Source of the DNA: an uncultured Oscillospiraceae bacterium
GTDB lineage: Bacteria; Bacillota_A; Clostridia; Oscillospirales; Oscillospiraceae
Reading direction: 5' to 3'
Assembly: GCA_944387755.1 (NCBI GenBank)
Contig: CALXGC010000058.1
Coordinates: forward strand, 1-17,822
DNA length: 17,822 nucleotides
Shown here: in pieces, positions 1 through 6,193 of the stretch
Numbering within the stretch: the stretch's first letter is position 1
Layout: every line of letters begins with the position of its first letter
Made by a program: the position numbers and the translations under genes
Notes under the pieces: model-generated
The model's database searches: none
Told to the model about the DNA's origin: nothing
The model's input: the letters and a program-made list of their open reading frames with translations, nothing else

Positions 1-23
1 AGAGCACGCTTCAGGTTTCTCAT
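1..23 (-). CDS. SLH-type surface protein, 5' end only (runs off left edge)
   Basis: Only the first seven codons and part of an eighth are inside the window. The minus strand reads ATG at 23-21 and translates MRNLKRA, with the next codon beginning CT (Leu). This matches the first eight residues of the large SLH protein starting at 7515, although several codons differ (AGA for CGA, AAG for AAA, CGT for CGC, GCT for GCC). A strong ribosome site (GGAGGAATTT) precedes the ATG, and the same ten bases precede the other gene. In the 7515 protein these residues open a Sec signal peptide, so this is very probably a paralogous exported, possibly SLH-anchored protein. The rest lies outside the window, so SLH domains cannot be confirmed. 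A consensus promoter and phased repeats upstream support a real, expressed gene. Confidence 0.72.
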
Positions 24-146
24 TGGAAATTCCTCCTTTTATTATTCAGGTTCAGGATAGTTTTCTGGCAATTCCATGCAGTTTCTTGCATATTCTGCGC
101 CTTTCTGTATGGCTATGACGGCATAACTCCCCTTGCCTGTGCCCAT

Positions 147-175
147 ACTATAACCCATCTTCGCCGCCGCGTCAA
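147..175 (-). promoter_or_regulatory. Sigma-A promoter of the left-edge SLH-type gene
   Basis: On the minus strand TTGACG (175-170) and TATAGT (152-147) are separated by exactly 17 bp. Transcription would start near 140, giving a leader of about 117 nt before the ATG at 23. The SLH gene at 7515 has a leader of similar predicted length. The spacing and hexamer quality make this one of the best promoters in the window. Confidence 0.72.
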
Positions 176-191
176 CGGGTTTTCCGAAAGT

Positions 192-226
192 GTAACAAAA
201 CCGTAACAATGCGTCAGGATTGTTAC
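192..226. promoter_or_regulatory. Phased GTAACAA repeats, candidate operator above the SLH promoter
   Basis: GTAACAA occurs at 192-198 and again at 203-209, an 11-bp period. An inverted copy, TTGTTAC, lies at 220-226. The second and third copies form a perfect 8-bp inverted repeat (GTAACAAT at 203-210, ATTGTTAC at 219-226) around an 8-bp spacer. Read on the minus strand, the direct TTGTTAC pair ends 16 bp upstream of the -35 box at 170-175. Direct heptamers one helical turn apart, just above -35, are typical of OmpR/PhoB-family sites. The bound protein is unknown. Confidence 0.5.
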
Positions 227-316
227 AGAGGGGGGTTCTTCGGAAATCTCCCGGCAAAGGCCTTAAAAAAGTTCACATTTCAAAAAACAGCGGCGGTTTC
301 CGCCCGCAAACCGGCC

Positions 317-333
317 GTCTACCGCCGTCTACC
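317..333 (+). repeat. Tandem GTCTACC pair (10-bp period)
   Basis: GTCTACC occurs at 317-323 and 327-333, start to start 10 bp. The same heptamer is paired with an 11-bp period at 7269-7286 and 7357-7374, upstream of the SLH gene at 7515. Here the second copy runs into the hairpin at 332-345, and its orientation is opposite to both neighbouring genes, so its role is less clear than at the other site. Confidence 0.4.
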
Positions 334-353
334 CGCTCCGGCGGGCTTTTTTT
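332..353 (+). terminator. Terminator-like hairpin, plus orientation
   Basis: CCCGC (332-336) pairs with GCGGG (341-345) around a TCCG loop, followed by seven T residues (347-353). No plus-strand gene lies upstream, so it may block antisense transcription into the RNase J gene. Confidence 0.45.
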
Positions 354-356
354 CGC

Positions 357-390
357 AAAAAAACGCCGCCCCCAACGCTGCGGGGCGGCG
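357..390 (-). terminator. Rho-independent terminator of RNase J
   Basis: CGCCGCCCC (364-372) and GGGGCGGCG (382-390) form a perfect 9-bp stem with a 9-nt loop. On the minus strand it is followed by seven T residues (363-357). It begins just six bases past the RNase J stop codon. Confidence 0.85.
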
Positions 391-395
391 GGCCG

Positions 396-2054
396 TCACA
401 CCTCCATGATAACCGGCAGAATCATGGGGGAGCGCTTGGTCTTTTTATAAAGGTAGTTGGACAAATCGCCTTTGATGGTCTGCTTAATGGCGGACCAGTC
501 GGTGGCATAGCGGGTGTCCACGCTGAGGATGGCGTCCAGGGCCACCTGGCGCAGCTCGTCCAGCAGGCCCTCGGACTCCTTCACATACACAAAGCCGCGG
601 GTGATGATGTCCGGGCCGGAGACCAGGGCGCCGTCCTCGCCGGACATGGAGACCACCACCACCACCATGCCGTCCTGGGCCAGGTGGCGGCGGTCCCGCA
701 GCACCACGCTGCCCACGTCGCCCACGCCGGAGCCGTCCACAAACACCTGGCCGGCGGTGACGGTGCCGGTGATTTTGCAGGTCTTGGAGGTGAGCTCAAT
801 CACCTTGCCGATGTCGCTGATGAAGATGCGGTTGGGGGCCATGCCCATCTCCTGGGCCAGCCTGGCGTGGAGCTTCAGGTGGCGCTGCTCCCCGTGGACG
901 GGGATGAAGAACTTGGGCTTGACCAGGCCGTGGATGATTTTCAGCTCCTCCTGGCAGGCGTGGCCTGACACATGGAGGGGCAGGGAGCGCTCGTTGACCA
1001 CCTCGGCCCCCTTGCGGTAGAGCTCGTTGATGACGTTGCCCATGGCGTTTTCGTTGCCGGGGATGGTGGAGGCGGAGATGATAACCTTGTCGCCGGGCTG
1101 AATGTCCACCTGGCGGTGGGTGGAGAAGGCCATCCGGGAGAGGGCGGACATGGTCTCCCCCTGGCTGCCGGTGGTGATGATGCACACCTTGTTCTTGGGC
1201 AGGGACTTGATTTGGGTCAGGTCCATAAGCACCCCGTCGGGGATTTTCATATAGCCCAGCTCGGTGGACACCTTCATGGCGTTCTCCATGGAGCGCCCGG
1301 TGATGGCCACCTTCCGGCCGTACCGGGCGGCCACGTTGATAATCTGCTGGAGCCGGTCCACGTTGGAGGCGAAGGTGGTGACGATAATCCGGTCCTGACA
1401 GCCCTTGAAGAGCACGTCGAAGGAGTTGCCCACGCTGCTCTCGCTGCGGGTGTAGCCGGGGCGCTCCACGTTGGTGGAGTCGGCCAGCAGGGCCAGCACC
1501 CCCTCCTTGCCCAGGGCGCCGAAGCGGGCCAGGTCAATCATGCCCCCCTGGATGGGGGTGGTGTCAATTTTGAAGTCGCCGGTGTGGACCACCGTGCCCA
1601 CGGGGCTCTGGATGGCAAAGGCCACGGCGTCGGCGATGGAGTGGTTCACGTGGATGAACTCCACGGAGAATTTTCCGGCCTGAATCACGTCTCCGGCCTC
1701 GCAGGTGATAAGCTTGGTCTTGGAGACCAGGCGGTGCTCCTCCAGCTTGAGCTGGATGAGGCCGGCGGTCATGCGGGTGGCGTAGATGGGGGCGTTCACC
1801 GACCGGAGGACATAGGGGATGGCCCCGATGTGGTCCTCGTGGCCGTGGGTGATAAAAATGCCCCGGATTTTGTTCTGGTTCTTGATGAGATAGCTCACGT
1901 CGGGGATGACCACGTCGATGCCGTACATGTCGTCGTCCGGGAAGCCCATGCCGCAGTCGATGACGATGATGTCGTTTCCGTACTCATAGACGGTGAGGTT
2001 TTTCCCGATCTCGTTCAGTCCGCCCAGGGAGATAATTTTCAGTTTTTCTGCCAT
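396..2054 (-). CDS. rnj: Ribonuclease J (metallo-beta-lactamase RNase)
   Basis: RNase J is the cytoplasmic, zinc-dependent 5'-3' exonuclease and endonuclease that drives mRNA decay and rRNA maturation in Firmicutes. The 552-residue product has the usual length. The metal-binding motif HGHEDH is at residues 70-75, in a metallo-beta-lactamase fold that begins with LGGLNEIGKN. The later motifs TGDFKID and ADSTN, the beta-CASP part with TTGSQGE and HVSGHA, and FIPVHGE are all present, followed by the C-terminal domain. I chose the ATG at 2054 because the protein then starts MAEKLKIISLGG, as expected for the family, behind an AAAGGAAA ribosome site. The frame stays open upstream to an ATG at 2264 that would add 70 Pro/Ala/Arg/Glu-rich residues. 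That ATG lacks a good ribosome site. The gene is monocistronic with its own promoter and terminator. Confidence 0.95.
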   Translation of the reverse strand: MAEKLKIISLGGLNEIGKNLTVYEYGNDIIVIDCGMGFPDDDMYGIDVVIPDVSYLIKNQNKIRGIFITHGHEDHIGAIPYVLRSVNAPIYATRMTAGLIQLKLEEHRLVSKTKLITCEAGDVIQAGKFSVEFIHVNHSIADAVAFAIQSPVGTVVHTGDFKIDTTPIQGGMIDLARFGALGKEGVLALLADSTNVERPGYTRSESSVGNSFDVLFKGCQDRIIVTTFASNVDRLQQIINVAARYGRKVAITGRSMENAMKVSTELGYMKIPDGVLMDLTQIKSLPKNKVCIITTGSQGETMSALSRMAFSTHRQVDIQPGDKVIISASTIPGNENAMGNVINELYRKGAEVVNERSLPLHVSGHACQEELKIIHGLVKPKFFIPVHGEQRHLKLHARLAQEMGMAPNRIFISDIGKVIELTSKTCKITGTVTAGQVFVDGSGVGDVGSVVLRDRRHLAQDGMVVVVVSMSGEDGALVSGPDIITRGFVYVKESEGLLDELRQVALDAILSVDTRYATDWSAIKQTIKGDLSNYLYKKTKRSPMILPVIMEV

Positions 2055-2296
2055 ACACGTTTCCTTTCTGCTTTCATTCTGCACAGGGGAAAAGGGCGGG
2101 ACAGGGACGCCCGGCCCGCGGCCCTGCCTCGCCGCGGGAGGGGGCGCTTCGCCCGGCCTCTCCGTTCTGTGTGCGTTTTCTGCGGCTTCCCCGCCGGCCC
2201 GTTCCGCCGGCTGGAGCTCCGCCGCCTTATTTCCACGCGGCGCAGTCCGCGTATCCGCCTTCATATGCGCGCGCCCGTCCGCGCACAGCTTGGTTT

Positions 2297-2325
2297 ATTA
2301 TACCACAATTTTTTCCGGTTGTATA
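2297..2325 (-). promoter_or_regulatory. Promoter of RNase J gene
   Basis: On the minus strand TATACA (2325-2320) and a perfect TATAAT (2302-2297) are separated by 17 bp. The start would be near 2290, leaving a long, very GC-rich leader of about 235 nt before the ATG at 2054. Confidence 0.65.
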
Positions 2326-2405
2326 CCTCATGAACCGCTTTCGTCCCGGCTTTGCAATTTCAGCGGTTTTGACGGAGATTTCCCCACATATTTTTGAATC
2401 CCCTC

Positions 2406-2434
2406 TTGTCCCACCCTGCAAAATATGGTATACT
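2406..2434 (+). promoter_or_regulatory. Promoter of the WYL-regulator/response-regulator operon
   Basis: TTGTCC (2406-2411), a 17-bp spacer and TATACT (2429-2434). The start would be near 2441, about 47 nt before the ATG at 2488. This excludes the in-frame ATG at 2425 as a start. Confidence 0.72.
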
Positions 2435-2487
2435 TTTCCTATCTACCTGCCGCGGCCAGCCGCCGGTTTCAGGAGGCGTTTCCCACC

Positions 2488-3474
2488 ATGGCCAGAGGTC
2501 CCAATCAAAAATTAAAACTGCTGTACCTGTCCAAGCTTCTGCTGGAAGAGACCGACGAGGAGCACTCGCTGACCGTCCAGGAGCTGATTGCCCGCCTGGA
2601 GCAGAAGGGCGTCCAGGCGGAGCGGAAGAGCATCTACGACGACCTGAAGACCCTGGAGTTCTTCGGCCTGGACGTGCAGTCCCGGAAGGGGCGCTCCCCC
2701 GGCTGGTTCGTGGGGTCCAGAGAGTTCGAGCTGCCGGAGCTGAAGCTGCTGGTGGACGCTGTGCAGTCCTCCCGCTTCCTGACCCGGAAGAAGAGCGACG
2801 CCCTGATTCGAAAGCTGGAGCGCCTGGCCAGCGTCTATCAGGCCGGACAGCTCCAGCGGCAGGTCTTCGTCAGCGGCCGGATCAAGGTCATGAACGAGAG
2901 CATCTATTATAATGTGGACAAGCTCCACAACGCCATTGCGTCCAGGCGGGTCATTACGTTCAAATATTTTGACTATAACATGTACCGGAAAAAAGTATTC
3001 CGCCGCAACGGCGAGCGGTACAGCGTCTCCCCCTATGGCCTGATTTGGAACAACGACAACTACTATCTGGTGGCTTACGACGGGGCGCACCAGGAGATGC
3101 GCCACTACCGGGTGGACAAAATGTCGGAAATCACCGTGACGTCCCAGCCGCGGGAGGGGGAGAAGGAGTACCCCGCCTTCGACATCGCCTCCTATGGCCA
3201 GAAGCACTTCGGCATGTACGGCGGCGACGAGATGTCCGTCACCCTGCGGGCCAGAAGCTCTATGGCGGGCGTGGTGTTCGACCGGTTCGGACAGGACGTG
3301 ATTTTAACGCCGGACGGCGATGATTTTTTTACTGTTACGATTCCTTTGGTATTAAGTCCTCAATTTTTCGGCTGGCTCTTCGCGCTGGAGCCGGACGTCA
3401 CCCTCACCGCGCCGCCCCAGGCGGTGGACGCCTATCGGGAGCGGCTGCGTTCGGCACAGGCACAGTATCTGTAG
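2488..3474 (+). CDS. WYL-domain transcriptional regulator (HTH + WYL)
   Basis: The 328-residue protein has the architecture of YafY/PafC-type regulators. A winged helix-turn-helix lies at about residues 10-62, including the recognition-helix-like RKSIYDDLKTLE. A WYL domain follows at about 145-220, where the signature appears as YYLVAYD (192-198), and a C-terminal WCX-like extension completes it. WYL domains are ligand or nucleic-acid sensing modules in bacterial transcription factors. I chose the ATG at 2488 because AGGAGG lies 11 bp upstream and the predicted transcript starts at about 2441. The response regulator starts 44 bp after this stop with no visible promoter between, so the two are probably cotranscribed. 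Its targets and ligand cannot be read from the sequence. Self-regulation is possible but no clear operator is seen. Confidence 0.88.
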   Translation: MARGPNQKLKLLYLSKLLLEETDEEHSLTVQELIARLEQKGVQAERKSIYDDLKTLEFFGLDVQSRKGRSPGWFVGSREFELPELKLLVDAVQSSRFLTRKKSDALIRKLERLASVYQAGQLQRQVFVSGRIKVMNESIYYNVDKLHNAIASRRVITFKYFDYNMYRKKVFRRNGERYSVSPYGLIWNNDNYYLVAYDGAHQEMRHYRVDKMSEITVTSQPREGEKEYPAFDIASYGQKHFGMYGGDEMSVTLRARSSMAGVVFDRFGQDVILTPDGDDFFTVTIPLVLSPQFFGWLFALEPDVTLTAPPQAVDAYRERLRSAQAQYL

Positions 3475-3518
3475 GTGATAGATGAGATAGATTCCAAGAC
3501 AGATGAGGAGGTACTTCC

Positions 3519-4205
3519 ATGAAACGTATCCTGATTGTCGATAGCGACATGGCTGTTCGGAGTCAGATTGGCCGGTGTGCCCGTCTGGAAGGATACGAGG
3601 TGGCGGAGGCCAGCGACGGCTACACCGCCATTTCCCTCTGCCGGCAGAGTACGTTTGATTTGGTTATCCTGGCTATTTTGCTGCCGGAACTGGATGGCTT
3701 CTCCGTCTGTCAGACCATACGCAGCTTCTCTCACGTCCCCATCCTGATCCTCTCCGGGTGCAGCAGCGAGACGGACCGCATCCGCGGGCTGGAGCTGGGG
3801 GCGGACGACTATGTGGCCAAGCCCTTCTCCCCCAGGGAGCTGATGCTCCGGGTCTCCGCCATCCTCAAGCGCGGGCCCATCCTGGGCGCTATGACGCCGC
3901 AGTTCATCGAGTGCGCCGGAATCTCCATCGACCTGACCGCCCGCCGGGTAGTGGTGGACGGCAAGGCGGTCAGCCTGACCCCCAAGGAGTTTGACCTGCT
4001 GGCCCTGCTGGCCGGCCATCCGGACGTGGTTTTTTCCCGCAAAAAGATTTTGGATGTGGTCTGGGGAGGCGAGCTCCCGGAGGACACCCGCACGCTGGAC
4101 ACCCACATCAAACAGGTCCGCCACGCCATCGCCCCCTACAGCGACCGCATCGTCACCCTGCGGGGCATCGGCTACCGCTTTGAGAAAAGCCTCCAGGAGA
4201 CCTAG
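3519..4205 (+). CDS. OmpR/PhoB-family response regulator with degenerate phospho-acceptor site
   Basis: The 228-residue protein has an N-terminal receiver (about 1-120) and a C-terminal winged-helix DNA-binding domain (about 128-224, ending GIGYRFEK). In a normal receiver the motif reads DLVILD-x-x-LP with the phosphorylated Asp. Here it reads DLVILAILLPELDG, with Ala52 (codon GCT) in that place. The N-terminal acidic pair is also altered: Asp8 is kept but Ser9 replaces the second acidic residue. Ser79 and Lys101 (in VAKPF) of the switch are intact. It should therefore be unable to accept phosphate in the normal way and probably works as a phosphorylation-independent regulator. No histidine kinase is next to it. 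A GAGGAGGT ribosome site fixes the start. It is the second gene of an operon with the WYL regulator and ends at a strong terminator. The fold is certain; the target genes are unknown. Confidence 0.93.
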   Translation: MKRILIVDSDMAVRSQIGRCARLEGYEVAEASDGYTAISLCRQSTFDLVILAILLPELDGFSVCQTIRSFSHVPILILSGCSSETDRIRGLELGADDYVAKPFSPRELMLRVSAILKRGPILGAMTPQFIECAGISIDLTARRVVVDGKAVSLTPKEFDLLALLAGHPDVVFSRKKILDVVWGGELPEDTRTLDTHIKQVRHAIAPYSDRIVTLRGIGYRFEKSLQET

Positions 4206-4211
4206 CCTCCG

Positions 4212-4253
4212 GCCCCGGAGTTTCTTGCCCGGCAAGAAACTCCGGGGCTTTTT
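4212..4253 (+). terminator. Rho-independent terminator of the WYL/response-regulator operon
   Basis: A perfect 17-bp stem (4212-4228 with 4232-4248) around a 3-nt loop is followed by TTTTT at 4249-4253. It starts six bases after the response-regulator stop codon and lies just before the convergent nudC end. Confidence 0.93.
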
Positions 4254-4259
4254 GCCGGC

Positions 4260-5096
4260 CTACACCGGCCCCTGCCGGAAGCGCTCAATCATCTCGTGGG
4301 TGAGGGAGATATTGGACCCCCCCTGAGGCAGATTCTCCCGCTCGAACCAGGTGCCCTCCCCCAGCTCGTCCTCCTGAAGGGTGACGGTCTCGTCGTCGGC
4401 GTCCAAATCGCAGTAGAAGCCGGAGAGCAGGGTGCTGGAGAAGCTCCAGGGCTGGCTCTTATAGAAGCGGATGTTCTTCACCGGCAGGCCCACCTCCTCC
4501 CGCACCTCCCGGCGGACCGTGTCCTCCAGGGGCTCACCGATCTCGGCAAAGCCGGCGATGAGGGCGTAGTTCCGGGTGGTCCCCGGACGGGAGTACTTGG
4601 TCAGCAGCAGGCGGTTTCCATGGGTGACTGCCACAATGACGGCGGGGGAGATGGTGGGATAGACCAAATTCCCGCAGGAGGGGCAGCGCATGGCCCGCTC
4701 CACCCCGTCGTGGCGGGCGGGGGCGCCGCAGCGGCCGCAGAATTGGTGGTCGTGGTACCAGCTGTGGAGCTGGCTGGCGGTGATGCAGGCAAAGGCCAGC
4801 CAGCCGGGCTCCATGTCCCGGAATTTCCCGTTTTTCTCCGGCACGGCGGCCTCCAGAATCTCCTGGGGCACCACGTGGCACCAGTAGAAGGCGGCGCTGT
4901 CAATGGCGAACAGATAGGTCATGGGGAGCTGGGAGAGGTCCGCCAGGCTATTGGCCTCCTCCCAGGTAAAGGGCAGGCCGGCGGCGCAGCTGAGGAGGGT
5001 CGCCGTGTCCTGATAGAAAAACACCCGGTCTCCGGCTCTGGGGGACCGGGGGTGATAGGCGTTGTCATAGCGGTGGGGCGCGATGTCCTGAATCAC
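4260..5096 (-). CDS. nudC: NAD(+) diphosphatase NudC (Nudix, zinc-ribbon)
   Basis: NudC hydrolyses NADH/NAD+ to NMN(H) and AMP and, in studied bacteria, removes NAD caps from RNA. The 278-residue product carries a four-cysteine zinc site (Cys120, 123, 138, 141, as CGRCG and CPSCG). The Nudix box spans residues 182-204 with the pattern G-x5-E-x7-REV-x-EE-x-GL, followed by the NudC-specific SQPW segment (214-217). I chose the GTG at 5096: a GGAG ribosome site lies five bases upstream, the length fits the family, and the predicted promoter starts transcription near 5142. The frame is open upstream, but that extension overlaps the LysR gene and lacks homology-like features. The gene has its own promoter and lies downstream of the LysR gene. 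It converges on the response-regulator operon. Confidence 0.93.
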   Translation of the reverse strand: MIQDIAPHRYDNAYHPRSPRAGDRVFFYQDTATLLSCAAGLPFTWEEANSLADLSQLPMTYLFAIDSAAFYWCHVVPQEILEAAVPEKNGKFRDMEPGWLAFACITASQLHSWYHDHQFCGRCGAPARHDGVERAMRCPSCGNLVYPTISPAVIVAVTHGNRLLLTKYSRPGTTRNYALIAGFAEIGEPLEDTVRREVREEVGLPVKNIRFYKSQPWSFSSTLLSGFYCDLDADDETVTLQEDELGEGTWFERENLPQGGSNISLTHEMIERFRQGPV

Positions 5097-5121
5097 ACAA
5101 ACTCCTTCTTTCTGTTTCTCT

Positions 5122-5139
5122 CTATACCAACTATACCAA
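5122..5139 (-). repeat. Perfect tandem 9-bp repeat in the nudC leader
   Basis: TTGGTATAG occurs twice with no gap on the minus strand (5139-5131 and 5130-5122). It would lie at about +3 to +20 of the nudC transcript predicted from the promoter at 5149-5177. This position suits a repressor operator, although the TATAG cores could also act as weak -10 boxes. Confidence 0.45.
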
Positions 5140-5148
5140 GCCGTCCCT

Positions 5149-5177
5149 ATTATGGCGGCTTTTTTCTCCGCTGTCAA
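5149..5177 (-). promoter_or_regulatory. nudC promoter
   Basis: A perfect -35 TTGACA (5177-5172) is 17 bp from CATAAT (5154-5149) on the minus strand. The LysR stop codon TGA (5176-5174) lies inside the -35 box. The start would be near 5142, giving a leader of about 46 nt. nudC can therefore be expressed independently of the LysR gene. Confidence 0.75.
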
Positions 5178-6073
5178 CCGCCGGCGGCCGGCGGCTCCGC
5201 CCCCTGGAGCAGGCGGAAAATCTCCCGGTACTCCCCGGCAAAGACGCTCTCCCGCCGCCAGAGAAAGGTGAACTCGTGAGACAGGCGGCAGTCCTCCAGG
5301 GGAATTTCCTGCAAAAGGCCGCCGTCCAGCTCCCCCTGCACCACAGGCTGATAGAAAAACGAGATCCCCGCCCCGGCGCACACCAGCGCCTTAATCAGGT
5401 TTAGGCTCCCCAGCTCCGTGCGGCGGCGGAAGGCGGAGACGCTGAGGCTTCGCTCCTCCAGGGCCCGCTCCAGCACATTCCGGGTGCCGGAACCGGGCTC
5501 CCGCACCAGCAGGCGCTCCTCCAGCAGGTCCTCCAGCCGGCGCACCGGCCGGGCAAAGGCATAGCCGGGGGCGCAGACGGGGATATAGCGCTGAACGGAG
5601 TAGACCAGGCCGTCATAGACCTGCTTGTCAAAGTACCCCTCCACAATGGCGAAGTCCAGCTCCCCCTGGTCCAGCATGGCCAGCAGCGCCTGGGTATTGG
5701 CGGCGCGCATCTGGAGCTGAATTTCCGGGTCTCTCCCCAGCAGGCGGAGCAGGGGGCCGGGCATGACGTACTCGCCGATGGTCAGCGTGGCGCCGAAGCG
5801 CAGGGTCCGCCGGGCGTCCTGCCGCCTGATCTGCTCCCGGAGGCGGGCGGCGTCGTGGCGCATGGTGGCGGCGGTGCGGAGCAGAAGCCGCCCGCTCTCC
5901 GTGAGCAGAAGCTGCTTGCCCTGGAAGCGGAAGAGCTTTGTCCCATAAAACTCCTCCAGGGCGCGGATGTGCTGGGAGACGGCGGGCTGGGTGATGTGGA
6001 GCCGCTCCGCGGCGCGGGTGAAATTCATGGTGCGGCAGACGGTCAGAAACGTCTCCACCCGAAAGTCCAGCAT
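5174..6073 (-). CDS. LysR-family transcriptional regulator (YeiE/CysL-like)
   Basis: The 299-residue protein is a full-length LysR regulator. The helix-turn-helix is in residues 17-36 (NFTRAAERLHITQPAVSQHI), followed by the linker helix and a two-lobed periplasmic-binding-protein-like effector domain (about 90-290). An ATG with a GGAGGGG ribosome site seven bases upstream fixes the start. It is divergent from the YeiH-family transporter gene, an arrangement seen for yeiE/yeiH in enterobacteria, so it is likely to control that gene and itself in response to a small molecule. YeiE-like proteins have been linked to sulfite, but the ligand here is an inference. A predicted promoter at 6094-6122 gives a very short leader, which would fit autoregulation. 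Confidence 0.92.
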   Translation of the reverse strand: MLDFRVETFLTVCRTMNFTRAAERLHITQPAVSQHIRALEEFYGTKLFRFQGKQLLLTESGRLLLRTAATMRHDAARLREQIRRQDARRTLRFGATLTIGEYVMPGPLLRLLGRDPEIQLQMRAANTQALLAMLDQGELDFAIVEGYFDKQVYDGLVYSVQRYIPVCAPGYAFARPVRRLEDLLEERLLVREPGSGTRNVLERALEERSLSVSAFRRRTELGSLNLIKALVCAGAGISFFYQPVVQGELDGGLLQEIPLEDCRLSHEFTFLWRRESVFAGEYREIFRLLQGAEPPAAGG

Positions 6074-6093
6074 AAAAATCCCCTCCAGTTTTT

Positions 6094-6122
6094 ATTATAA
6101 GGCATTTTTATGCAAAAATAAA
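6094..6122 (-). promoter_or_regulatory. Promoter of the LysR regulator
   Basis: TATAAT (6099-6094) is perfect on the minus strand. A weak TTTATT (6122-6117) lies 17 bp upstream. The start near 6087 would leave a leader of only about 14 nt containing the ribosome site. Confidence 0.5.
6104..6119. promoter_or_regulatory. Inverted repeat in the LysR/yeiH gap, candidate LysR box
   Basis: ATTTTT (6104-6109) and AAAAAT (6114-6119) flank ATGC, forming a perfect 6-bp inverted repeat in an AT-rich stretch. It fits the T-N11-A pattern of LysR sites. It overlaps the spacer of the LysR promoter and lies 14 bp upstream of the -35 box of the yeiH promoter, so one bound protein could repress its own gene and act on the divergent one. 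Confidence 0.45.
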
Positions 6123-6132
6123 GAACAATCAT

Positions 6133-6161
6133 TTTACATGATGAAATTTTGGGCGTATAGT
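6133..6161 (+). promoter_or_regulatory. Promoter of the YeiH-family transporter gene
   Basis: TTTACA (6133-6138), a 17-bp spacer and TATAGT (6156-6161). The start would be near 6168, leaving a leader of about 26 nt. Confidence 0.7.
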
Positions 6162-6193
6162 AGCCTCAGAATTCATCGAAAGGGTGCGGTAAC

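Larger units (their letters stand above)
24..395. other. Intergenic region between the left-edge gene and RNase J
   Basis: This 372-bp gap holds, from left to right, the ribosome site and leader of the minus-strand SLH-type gene, its promoter, the phased GTAACAA repeats, a weak minus-strand hairpin plus T-run (about 278-308), a GTCTACC pair (317-333), a plus-oriented terminator-like hairpin and the RNase J terminator. A 71-codon minus-strand frame spans 42-257 but overlaps the promoter and repeats and has no ribosome site, so I do not call it a gene. I see no RNA gene. Confidence 0.6.
2055..2487. other. Divergent intergenic region, RNase J / WYL regulator
   Basis: This 433-bp gap contains the long GC-rich RNase J leader (about 2055-2290), the RNase J promoter, an unassigned stretch of about 80 bp, the promoter of the WYL gene and its ribosome site. 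The leader stays open in the RNase J frame up to 2264. No RNA gene or other gene is supported. Confidence 0.6.

Noticed and set aside
42..257. 71-codon minus-strand frame upstream of the left-edge gene
   Set aside because: It overlaps the consensus promoter and phased repeats of the SLH-type gene, has no ribosome site and shows no recognisable protein features.
972..2333. Long plus-strand open frame across the RNase J gene
   Set aside because: It is antisense to a certain gene; the His/Asp/Gly/Val-rich translation is the typical shadow of a GC-rich coding strand.
5139..5166. Hairpin plus T-run on the plus strand between nudC and LysR
   Set aside because: AGCCGTC/GGCGGCT followed by TTTTTT resembles a terminator, but no plus-strand gene precedes it and the stem is short; it overlaps the nudC promoter spacer and may be chance.
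5097..5381. N-terminal extension of nudC to an ATG at 5381
   Set aside because: It overlaps the LysR gene, lies above the nudC promoter and would make the protein about 95 residues too long.
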